In this document: piece after piece, positions 1-11,200 of the stretch
Layout of the letters: the number at the start of each line of letters is the position of its first letter
How positions within the stretch are numbered: the stretch's first letter is position 1
From: Serripes groenlandicus
Taxonomy: Eukaryota > Mollusca > Bivalvia > Cardiida > Cardiidae
Reading direction: 5' to 3'
Assembly (NCBI GenBank): GCA_031761405.1
Contig: JASEVX010000086.1
Span: forward strand, 322,501 to 386,500
Length of the DNA: 64,000 nucleotides
Made by a program: the position numbers and the translations under genes
Notes under the pieces: generated by a model
Seen by the model: the letters and a program-made list of their open reading frames with translations, nothing else
Told to the model about the DNA's origin: nothing
Databases searched by the model: none

Positions 1-480
1 ATCAAGTGGTCTCCTACATAGATTATTCAAATTAAGCCCCTGTGGTCAATATTTGACCCGCCCTTTTTATATATGGACACACTTTGAAAATATACTTGTC
101 TGAAACAGAAACGCCGCCTTGAGCTTATATATTTTGTGTGTAGCATTGTCTTGTGGTCCTCTACCACGATTGTTAACAGTATGACTCTGGATTGAAAGGT
201 GGCCCCACCATGGAGTCATCGGTTTCACAAAGAGATGTATATGAAAACACTTTAAAGATATTCTTGTCTGAAATATATATAGCTTAGCTATTTGGTGTGT
301 AATGTTGTCTAGTGGACCTCTACCCAAATAGTTCAAATTATGCGCCTAGGGTCAAAATAGGCCCATATACGGGGTCACATATTTTACATAGATATATATA
401 TAAAAATAAAAAATATTTGTAAAAAGATATTTGGTATGTAACATTGTCTCATGGGGTCACCTGTTTTATAAAGAGATATA
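1..480. repeat. Degenerate tandem repeat, ~140-157 bp period
   Basis: The phrase 'gtgtgta(a/g)c/tattgtct' recurs near 138, 295 and 434, each time with similar flanks (a 'cctctacc' stretch, a gggtcaaa or ggtcacc stretch, and 'aagagatatat'). This indicates about three diverged tandem units. No coding potential is seen. Confidence 0.5.
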
Positions 481-499
481 TAGTCGAAACCCTGTTCAA

Positions 500-1590
500 G
501 CTGTGCCAGTTGGTAAAAGAATAAACAAGGGCAGGGTTATTTTTTAATATATTCTTATAGGGGATTATTTTGTAATCTTCTTGAACAAATGGGCCCTCTT
601 TGCGTACTGTAAAAAAAACGTCTGTGCAAACCCAGCAGCAGGTCGGAGTCTCAAAATAAAATCTAAATGTGGTTATTATTTAAGTAGGATTCAAGCATAT
701 AATATTCATTTCCAGTATTCATTATCATCTTCATTATTGTCATTTTCTACTCACCACCATTTCTCACTCCGATCCTAATTGTCCTCTTTGTGTTACCGTA
801 CCTTAAAACCCGACTTATTCAGTCTCTAATACAACATGATAGGTATAAATATTTCAAGTGAGATAACTAGGGCCACCATGGTCCGCTTGCTAGGTTGTTC
901 TAAAGAGATGATATACATTTAATATTCAACTACTAAATATTAAAATCTAAGCATACATGTAGAACAACTAACACTGTTTACTAAATCGTTGCAATTAGTG
1001 TAAACGCTAGCAGGAACTGTGTTTCCATGATATTTTAGCTCTGCTGCTAGACAATGAAAAAAAAATATTACAAATTATGAAACAATATTGTGTAGGTATC
1101 ATAATTTTTTGGTTATTCGATTTTTTGTAATACCCATACTTATTGAGGGATTATCTTATCGATATATGTCTATGATAAAACAGTAGTATTCGCTTAAATT
1201 GAACTGTTGCATAAGATATACACATCAATGTCAGTTAATTGTATATTTCTATGTCAAATTGACCGTGTTGTGTATTCATCATGCGCGAGGTCTATCTACA
1301 CGCACGATACAGTTTTTTAAAAAGATATTTGTGATAAAATGGATATCCTTCTAGCGTAAACACAACTAAAACGTACATGTATAACTTCAGAGGAGCTATT
1401 GCGTCTAGTTAGCAATGTGATATTTGTCTAGATGGGCTTGAAAGAAAATTTAAAACGGATTTTCTTTTAATACGAACATCATGAAGATCAACACATTTTT
1501 GAATAATCCATACATTTGTTGTGCTACATGATGTTGAAACTCCTCTAACAGAGATGGTGGTTTTTGAGGATGCTCTAGCAATTCCGGTCT
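500..1590. other. Intergenic, no gene seen
   Basis: AT-rich sequence with only short random open frames. No splice-bounded exon and no clear repeat boundary was seen. Confidence 0.4.
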
Positions 1591-1595
1591 ATAGA

Positions 1596-1610
1596 TTGGC
1601 GATGTCCGTC

Positions 1611-1686
<76 letters not shown>
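1596..1686. repeat. (TCTG)n/(TCCG)n microsatellite
   Basis: An uninterrupted run of tetranucleotides, mostly tctg with tccg variants, forms a simple repeat. Confidence 0.95.
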
Positions 1687-1689
1687 AAC

Positions 1690-2460
1690 ATTTTGGTTAA
1701 AGTTTCAGGTTGAAGTAAAATCAGCACTGAAAAGGGTTACAAACTTGAAACTTTTCCTGAAGGTAACCAGTAACAAGTTCTGTTGATTTCTATGGTTACT
1801 TTGACCTTGACCTTGGTTTGTCGATTTTCAAGGTCAAATGGCCGACAATCCGGCCTTACCGTCTTCAGCGTTTTTTTGGTTATCAAATGTGTTCGAACTG
1901 TGGCTCGAACACGCAACCCTTCGCCTTATGCCTTATGAGTTACTGACCAAGCAACCCGATACTAATTGTTTAAGGGTCAACTCTACTCCACACCTGCCAT
2001 GCCAGGTTAAAGGTTAACACTTTCCTCAATTGCAGATGCGTTTTGTCGCATTAGTAGCAGGCGAACTTTGGCCGAATCAACCAATCAAATCACAACTATT
2101 ACAAAGCACACACTTACGTACTCAGTGTCATAGGACAATTTGAATACAAGGCATTTAACCCAGGGTTTCGATTGTTTTTAATTTAAAAAGTTTTTAGCTT
2201 TATCACGGCGACCAGTTCACTTAAGCTTGTGTTTTCTGTCTTTATAGCACTAGTATTCAACACAACATCTTCCATGATGTAATTGGCTACCATTTTTTTT
2301 TATTTAATTGGGAAGAGCCGGTGTTCGAACACACAGCCCTTCGGCATATGTCCGATGAGTTACTGACCAAGTTGTCGTGGAAAAAATTGTTTAAGGGTTA
2401 ACTCTACTCTACATCTGAGATGCTTGTTTAAATGTTAACACTTTCCTCACTTGCAGAGGC
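1690..2460. other. Non-coding, old repeat debris
   Basis: Contains two 'gttcgaac' blocks (about 1902 and 2322), each followed by 'atgagttactgaccaag' and 'taagggt(c/t)aactctact'. They look like two decayed copies of the same tRNA-derived repeat. No exon was recognised. Confidence 0.35.
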
Positions 2461-2469
2461 ATTTTGTTA

Positions 2470-2690
2470 CATCAGCACAAGTCACAGTGACATGCGTCAT
2501 TCGTCACTAGAGTAACAGTCTGTGTGGAAAAGCAGCCAGTTGTTTAGAAAGTATGTTGTGTTGAGTACTGGTATGAGCAAGCCAGGAAACGCATGAGTTG
2601 GTGAACTGCCCGCCGTGATATGACTGAACAATTGTTGAACACGGCGGTAAACCCCAATCAATCAATTGTTGCATTAGCAGCAGACGACTT
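2470..2690 (+). mobile_element. SINE family A, headless copy
   Basis: The body ('gcagccagttg', 'aagccaggaaacgcatgag', 'gccgtgatatgact') and the tail 'taaaccccaatcaatcaa' match the full-length SINE copies at 7449-7745, 38045-38345 and 56148-56445. The tRNA-like head is missing, so the copy is 5' truncated. Confidence 0.75.
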
Positions 2691-2699
2691 TTCAAAGCT

Positions 2700-4400
2700 T
2701 TGAAAATCTTTTCGAAAACGGAAACACATACTTTATAATTTCCCTAATTAGACGCCGTTCGACAGTGCTGTATCAACATTTTCATAAATGGATAAAAGTT
2801 TAAATGTTATATATTTTTAGAAGTATTATTTCCATGTACCTGCCAATCTGGGACGTTTATAAATTCATACACCAGTATTTTATTTCCTTTTCCCACGTTG
2901 TTTTGTTTGTTACACATTTATGGGTCCCGTTCGAGTAATCCAATGTATTTGTAAACTTTTCTCGATTGAAATTAAATGGAGCATACTATCGCACACATGT
3001 GCCCCTAGGAAACGTTGGATTTTGGTTCTTTAACGTTTGTGTCGCCAGTTTTGTCAGTGTGACAATAAAGGATAATTTCTCAATAAATCGTTCCCAGAAC
3101 TACCTACAATACTAACCTCACTTGTAGGCCATGTTCTGATAGACACATTTAATATTTGTCGAAAAGAGGACAAACAAATAATATATTTTAAACGGATAAA
3201 TGTATAAAAAATACTTAAAGTCAAGAAGTTGATACACTTTCTAGGAAGCATACAATGGCCGTGTTGTCTGCCTGCATGCGTTCGTATATTTAGTGAGCAT
3301 TAATGCTAAACTTCAGTTCCAATAGGAGATGCGTTCGTTTTCAGCTAGCTCAGGTTCGTCATATTTCTTTTGCTGGTTCATGACCTTTTCATGTTTAACA
3401 AACCATTCTGGGAGAAAACATCGGTTATACCCGTATTACTCTTTGGACTGCTTAATTGCAGGTTGGATAGTTGTTATATATGAAAGTTTAGTCGAACGTA
3501 CATATAACCGAGAGCATTGTGATTACTACACGTTAATATCATTTGAATGAAACAATTGTTTTGGTGAAAAGTTCTGATAGGTTCTGGAATGATAAAACCC
3601 AAATACAAAATTTTGTTTTACAAACTAATTTGGTAGCAGGTACATTGTTGAGTAAACTGGGCATCCAGCATTCAGTTTTTAATTAGCAGGTTCTAAATCT
3701 GGCTCTAAACTGTTCGAAATAACATATAGTCGTAGACATGCTACAATGCTAAGAACTGATGCATATACAAAAAAAAATCAACATGCATAAAAACTATGTT
3801 AACACTTTCCCACATACACAAAATACACAGCATACGAAATTGAAAACCGTACCTGTACATTTAGATCACATAATGCGGGTTTGAACATTGATCGATTTAT
3901 TCACATGTCAAGAATATTCTTAGGTTGGTTTTCGTAAAACACAGCGCATAATTATAGCGTTTACTGACATCATCAGTCACGTGACGAGAACAGTTCAATG
4001 TGCAAAAGGAATACACGGCGTTCAATAATTGGTATCTATATATGTGCTACAATCGTGTGTCAAACATATTGTTTTCAATTTTGGTAAACAAACACTATTT
4101 CCATTGAAGTATGACACCGTAATATTTGTTTATAAAATAAATAAGTTGTGTTGTTGTGCCATCAGGCCGTGGTACATGTATAGGTACATGTACACTTCGG
4201 AAGTTCACAATAATACCGCATGTATTCAGATTTACCTTGTTAAACTAGGTCTTGGTCGTGTGCTGGCCGATTCCACCAATCAAATCCCAACCTTTAACTA
4301 GCCCAATGGTGTCTTAAATTTTTTGAATAAAACGGATTCAACGCGGGTTTAAAGTTATCCGGGATTTAAACAACAGGGGACTAGCTGGGTATAGCAGTTC
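2700..4400. other. Intergenic, no gene seen
   Basis: Short frames only. An N-terminal ZU5 exon of the downstream gene was looked for here and none was convincing. Confidence 0.35.
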
Positions 4401-4405
4401 ACTAA

Positions 4406-4567
4406 CGTAGGCCTAGTGGTTAACATAGTGGATTTCAGAACAGAAGTTCAGGGTTCATTTGCATCGGTAATAGCGTTGTTCACCCAGGTCGCGTGAATAT
4501 GTGTTCTCTTGCCGTGATGTTACTGAAATGCTGTTAAAACGACGTTAAACCCCAAATGAGTACAATG
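4406..4567 (+). mobile_element. tRNA-derived SINE, variant
   Basis: A tRNA-like head (gcctagtggttaacatagtgg ... ttcagggttcat) is followed by 'gccgtgatgttactgaaa' and a 'gacgttaaaccccaaatgag' tail. This is the same tail class as SINE family A but with a different head. Confidence 0.55.
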
Positions 4568-4633
4568 ATTTTTGGTATACTCATAAATACCTTGAAAGAG
4601 TGCGTTACTGTCATTTTGGTAGAAGTCATTTAG

Positions 4634-4666
4634 GTCAGGCAGACAGACAGACAGACAGACAGGCAG

Positions 4667-4740
<74 letters not shown>

Positions 4741-4871
4741 GGACGGACGGACGGACGGACGGACGGACGGATGGACGGACGGACGGACGGACGGACGGAC
4801 GGACGTACTCATGAAGTGTATTTGTGGGGAGAGGGAGAGAGAGAGAGCGAGAGAGAGGGAGAGAGAGAGAG

Positions 4872-4940
<69 letters not shown>
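4634..4940. repeat. Compound microsatellite (CAGA)n-(CGGA)n-(GA)n
   Basis: About 4634-4740 is CAGA, 4740-4806 is CGGA and 4826-4940 is GA. It ends within about 10 bases of the first recognised ZU5 codons of the downstream gene. Long open frames on both strands here (RERERE or SLSLSL translations) are artefacts of the repeat. Confidence 0.95.
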
Positions 4941-4942
<2 letters not shown>

Positions 4943-4947
4943 TTGAA

Positions 4948-5227
4948 ATGCATGGTTCCTCGTTTGGCGATATTCTTTCCATTCACAACAAGATTAACAT
5001 ACCGACTATTGAGGACATTGCCTCTCGTGTCGTTGAGTACCTGCTGACTAGTGTATCGTGCTTAGACGATTATGCTGTGGTCATTATTCCGTTTATCGGA
5101 CAAAAAGAGCTTATTAGAGTCTGGAAATTCAACCCCTATGATGGCATGAGTACAAAGGTCGAACCGATTGAAGTTCATCGTAAAACTAAAGAAAACAAAG
5201 ATCAGCCATTATATTATGAGATACAAG
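4948..5227 (+). CDS. Exon: ZU5 domain, C-terminal part
   Basis: The open frame contains VVEYLLTS ... YAVVIIPFIGQKELIRVWKF, which aligns with AVEYVFVEP ... ATVTMPFIGDPEKITVLKM of the paralogue at 30.9 kb and with the ZU5 pattern 'v.l.P.g..f..pv.i.iP'. The exon ends ATA CAA G|GTTGGT, phase 1. The true 5' boundary is unclear because the GA microsatellite adjoins it. The ATG at 4948 is only the first in-frame methionine. Confidence 0.7.
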
Positions 5228-8200
5228 GTTGGTGCTTTTTGTGATATTCGGAGATCATTAACGGTACGCTGGGAAAACAAACCCAATCGTAATAATGAAA
5301 CATGTTGAAAATGCCTGCCGTCAATTTCATGCTAAAAGAACCAAAGGGGTACACATTACTTTAAAAAAAAGAAGCATATTCAGATTTTTTTTGTTTTTTG
5401 AGACGGTTTTTATTCAAGACGGTTTTAAATTGCCGCAATTTAGAAATATTGACAATTCTAAATGCAGTTAAATATTACGGATGATTTCAGGTTTCAATTG
5501 ATAAGTTTTAAGATAAAATCGTCTACTTTTAAAGAACAACCATTCGTAATTTGACAGAGCAAGGCCATGTTGCTTTTCAATTGATTTCTCTTTCCTTCAT
5601 TCCGACTGCATTTTCCATAAATAATGCTTTCAATATATACTTAGCCCTTTCCCAACTGCAGATGCATTCTGACATATCTGCAGCAAATGACATTTTAAAA
5701 CATTTTGACAAAAGGAAAATTGGTCATGGTGATAAATTTTTTGACTACTCAATAATTATTCTTTAATGAAGACTCCAGAGAGAACTTTGAACGTCATGCT
5801 TTAAAAACATTCTGCTGCAGATCTGTTGTATGGTGGAACGGTTAATGGGCCTTTTTTCAGTAATGTATCATAAGAACATACGTATGGGAGCGTCCTAGTG
5901 CCACAGTCTGTAATATTTTTTAGAAATATTATCTCCTAATTAGGAGATAATAAATCCTAATTAGGAGATAATAAATCCTAATTAGGAGATAATATCTCTA
6001 AAAAATATTACGCTTCTATACATACGTGTATGAATTTTATTCTAGTAAAAAACAGCACTTCTGGAATGCATATCGTTAAAGGATCTTAACTACATTAACG
6101 AAAGAGATAGATTCACATCAGCGTGTACACACGGACAATGGCGTTAGCATTTCTTTAAAAGATTTATCATTCATATTTCTTAAACAAAAAATACAATATA
6201 ATAATGATACATGTTTCCTCCTGTAAATATATGTTCCGTAAATGTTTTTAAAGTCATCTAGTTCATGTCACTGGTAAAACATGCGTTAACAACTAATCGA
6301 ACTGAGTACATGTATACCCGTGTACACTGAACTGTCGCAGTCACGTTACACTATTCACAGGCGTCCGAATTTCTATTACAGCAACAAGTATCTCTATATT
6401 GTCTATACGCTATGATAAAAAATGATCGTAATGGTCATTTGGGGAATCCCGCACGTGTTTCTATAAATAGCCCCTCTATAGAGTTCCGACTAGAGTTACA
6501 CTGGTTCCTCATGAACGGCAAGAGTTTTAACCCTAGCGACGTCATATGAACTTCTGACCCCGACTATTTGCAACCCTGCTTCAAGCGAGAGTTAGAAGAG
6601 TTCCAAAATGGCGGAGGGTGGCAATTCTTGATGCTGTAAATAATCCTAAAACACAAACCTCTGAGTTCAGTAATCAGTGATGTTTTTATTTGTAAGGTAG
6701 ATAAATAAGGATTTGTTTAATTGGGTCTTGCAAATAATTGCGATCCGTAATTTAGACAAGAAAACGAGCTTTCTGGTGTCGATAATGAAATAAGTGGATA
6801 CAAGACGGAGGCTTCCATTTTGAATTTTGACTCTAGAGTAGAGATGTGCGTTCACGAGAACCAAGTGTATGCGCATGCGCCATCGATAAAGGTACCCCCT
6901 GACCCTACCCTCCATGAGGTCGTCATGAACGTATAGAGGGGCTATTTATAGTAACACGTGCTGGATTCCCCAAATCACCATTACGATCATTGTTATCATA
7001 GTGTATAGACAATATAGAGAGATTTTCGAGAATTTTAACTGCTGTTATAGAAATTCGGACGCCTGTGCACTATTTAAGGCGAATATAAACCAAACTGTTT
7101 TCCGTATTCATCATGCGAGAGGTGAATTTGCAAGGTATTTACATTTTTTTTTCTTTTCAAAACAGGGGACACAGCGCGTATTAACACACGATCCTTCGCC
7201 CGATCCTTCATCACAAAAGAGAGACACAATAGGCAGGGCCGCCTAAATCTCCATGCGTACCTATTTGGGTCACACAAACCGATTTCCCCGATTTCCCCGG
7301 GTAGAAACGACGTACGACTAAGGTTGTATATCGCAGACGAAATCATGAAATTCAAAGATTTTAAAGAGGTATGTAGATCTATAGATAAGCTATAGATAAG
7401 CTAGAGCCTTTACTCCCATTTTCCACATACAACAAAAAGCAGAAGTTGATTTATTGATTGGGGTTTAACGCCGTTTTCAACAATTTGTCAGTCATATCAC
7501 GGCGACCAGTTCACCTACTCATGCGTTTCCTAGTTTCCTCGCAACAGTACTCCACACAACATACATTCCAAGCAACTGGCTGCTTTTCCACATAGACTGT
7601 TAGCCCATTGGTGAACGACGAATGACGCTTGTCACAATGATTTTTGTCAAACATCGGAAGTTATGTTGGCCAAGCGTGGATTCGAACTCACAACCCCTGG
7701 ATTGACAACCCACGTCGCTAGCGACTGAGTTACCGGGGCTCGGCTTTATGTGAGAAAGCTATTTGTTTTTCACCTAGTATCAACTTTTCTTCAGGCGGCA
7801 CATTTGATCATTGTCGCGTTCTTGCGTTTTACGTAATCAAATGTTAACTTTCATTTATTAAGGACATGTTTAACAATGAAGAGGGTGGGGGCCGACGTTT
7901 CTTGCTCGATCAGCCGCTAACTTTGACGAAAGAAGTGCGTGAAGATGATATTCTTGAGTTCTGCTTTACCGTATACACAGGCGAAGGGGAACAATGGGTC
8001 CATAGAATACATCCCGGAACCGGTCAGCCCATTTACCCAGTGGTCAAGGTAAGAATCTCAATATATGTCCAAACACGTTTTGGTGTCGGGTTTTTGCCAC
8101 ACGAAAGATCAAATATCTTCAGTGTGTATAGATTATACACCAAACAAATTCCTTCTTCATTTCCATAAATCTACCTGTTTCCGTCCTCAATTGTCACACT

Positions 8201-11200
8201 TTCTAAGCGTTTCTCATGTAGAACAACATATATCATTGAAAAGAGTTACCTCCTAGCTTTAAAATAATCCCAAGAAAATGGGGGTGGTGGTGATGGTATA
8301 CACTCATGTCTACGTAAACAAAGGTTTTTTTAGGGACTATTTGGGTCTACATCAGCAAGTCAGCGGATGTATTCGGCGTAATTTGACCTATACCTATGGT
8401 TTAGTATATGATCGCGTAAGAACACAAGTAAATGAGATCCAAATCTTAGATTTGTTTTGAAAACGTAAATTGAGCAACTGCTTATAGAAACTGACAGCTA
8501 GTGTGTTCAGTAGTCTGAAGCAGAACCCCGTCATCGAGATGCCTAAACGACAAGGTGTCGATTAGTTACTCTTTCACTGCTGAATGTCATAATGTCGACT
8601 CTTCCATATTGATAATTGGATCACTCAATCTTAATTTGTTACAATTTAATGTCCAAGTGGCAAGCAATGCAGATTTCAGTAGCGAATCTGCATAATTTGC
8701 AAAAATCTTAAATTGCCGTTGGCCGCGAAAGAGTTAAGATCATTAGCAGTATCTCAGGCAGCTGGTTTTATATGGTTCCTGGTCGCAAAATCCCGAAGGT
8801 GCGTTTTCCTACGGCGTAATCGACATGATACATTTGGTTGAAAATGTCAGAGGTTATAACATTACACGAATAACCCATTGGCTAACAGTAAGTGTGAAAG
8901 TGGTAGTAATCCCTTGATGAGCGTTTTTCACACAAACGGCATTAGTACTGGTTAAGTCTCCAAGAAGCAGACATCTAGCGTGATTAAAATAAGCTTAAAG
9001 GTTGATACGCTGTCAATATAAAATAAATAATGTTAAACTATGTGGTATGATGGTACTCCGGACTCAGTCGAGTCTTCGCTATCCCTTTCCCACGAGATAC
9101 AACCGCCTCGGTGGTGTCATGGTTTACACTTCCGTCTCGCGAGCCGGAAATCTAGTTTCGATCCCCTGTCGAGTCAAACCAAAGTATAATAAAGAAATAT
9201 TTTGGAAATGGAATTAATGGTGTCACTCCTTCGCCGTCATGGACATGCAGACACTACGACTGATGCATCGGTGCCAGAATTAATAATACCGGAAGTAATG
9301 GTCATTTATCCGGGAAACACCGTGATATAATCTTATTACCGTTGAACGATGTGTTACAAAAATGCAATTGAAGGCTTTTGGAAACACTGCAGATTCTGGT
9401 GAAACAGCTCGTGACTAGCTGTCTCTCCTGAAATCGGCATTGCTTGCCATGCAATTAGACGCAGGCGACACACTATCACATGTATTCCATTGAACGCTTT
9501 TGTATTTATTTACAGAGAATTAAGTTTGAAGACATTGTGACGAAGTGTCCTGAATGTCCGAACTGCCATTTTAAGTATAAAAGGATTCCCTACGTCGTGG
9601 AATGGTATCTGGAGAATTCTGGTTCGTTCAGTGACACCTTCAGTTGTTTTGTGGATATTAATTGTATATCGGGACAGAACCAACAACCTAATGTTATAAC
9701 AGTCGACAAATTACACGTGGGAAGGCGACAGGTGGAGGTTAGTATTTTATCCTTTCTCACATTCCGATGCATTGATTGGTTGTTTTTTTACGCCGCTTTC
9801 AACAATTTTACAGTTATATCACGGCCTCTCCTGGGTTCGTTATCAGTACCAATGGTCCGTTTATCCTAACACCAGTCAGTCAGTCGTAATGTTTACCTTA
9901 TATCAATGGGTGCAACAGGGCAGCCATTACCACTTGTTTAAGTCTTTTGTATGACCCGATTGGGGATCAGACCCACGACCTCCCGCACTCGAGGCAGACA
10001 CTGTACCCTAACAACAGCCAGGCGGTTAATATGCAAATGCACTTTGACTCATTTGTAGCAAAGCACTCTTGAAAAGGTTGTGAACAAAATCTGACAATGC
10101 TCACATTAAGAAATGTTTCCAATTGTTATAATGTCAAAGCTCTATTGCAAGTTTTTACGTTCACTTATATTATTTATATATCTTCTTTTGCATGTTTGTG
10201 TTTTTTTGGATAGTTTTTTTTGCAACAGTATCTCAGTTAATGTAACGGTACTTGTTTGATAAATTAATGGAAATTGCAGTTACTTTACTAACTCTTCAAT
10301 GAATGTCAGTGGTGCCTCCCCTGTGGCAATCTGTTCCTTGCAGCCCTCGGCAAGGGGAAACGCTTTATTATTATGTTCAACGCGATTTGCATATCACTTC
10401 AGATAACACTCCTTCATTCCAAAAAGTATTTTTAAAAGAGTCAAGGCAATATAACACTTTTATACAAATCACATTTCATTTTCGTTTAGGGTTTGAATAG
10501 AAAGAAAGCAACCAACTGTATAATGATCCTGATTTAAAAAACTGACTTATAGAGATCTTAAATTAATATAATTTAGCCGTTCCACGAGAAAATCAACATT
10601 GTTGACTCTGCGTTATGTATCGACCCAAATCAGCCTAAGCATGTTGCACTTTTCGCCTACTATTGAGTTCCTGTTTCAGGAATCATTAATGTATAAAGGA
10701 ATAATTAATGTATACCTCTAGCTCCCTGAGACGGAATGTATCGATATATTACGCATATTCCATAATGTCGGTTTTCTTGTGGAACGGCTCAATTATTTAG
10801 CTCACCTGGCCAAGAAGTGTTCGGTTTAAGCAATTGTGATGACTCATCGTCTGAAAGTCATCGTTTCGAAATGCGTCGTCTGTTCAAACTTTTCTCTCTG
10901 AAAATACTAGTCCGATTTCAAACTAAATTATCAGGAATGCGCCTAGGTGAGCGGTATAGGACCAATGTAATGTGGTCATCTCGTTATGGTTTGATTTTCA
11001 TTTTATTATTTTAAAGGAATCAAATGAAGTAGATCGACTTAAAGCACTGGAATATTTTCTAGTAAGGATGGACAAACATGACCAAGCAAAGTTTATAAAA
11101 ATAATAAAGTGAGTTATTTATATTATTTATAATTTTTTTATTATAAGTGTCAGAAATGTATATGAACAATTCACTGTAACGCTTCTACAACAGTCAATAA

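Larger units (their letters stand above)
8050..9515. other. Intron with old repeat fragments
   Basis: Contains family E (about 8540-8760), family F (about 8925-9010), a SINE head (about 9105-9180) and a small inverted repeat (about 9360-9455). No further exon was recognised. Confidence 0.5.

Noticed and set aside
4600..5047. Open frames with DRQTDRQ, GRTDGRTD, RERERE or SLSLSL
   Set aside because: Translation of the CAGA/CGGA/GA microsatellite. Only the part after about 4948 matches a protein domain.
5551..5766. Possible exon after the ZU5 exon (QGHVAFQLISLSF)
   Set aside because: It resembles the ZU5/UPA junction and has an AG upstream, but it runs into a family D element without a donor. 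The exon at 7166 fits both phase and paralogue far better.
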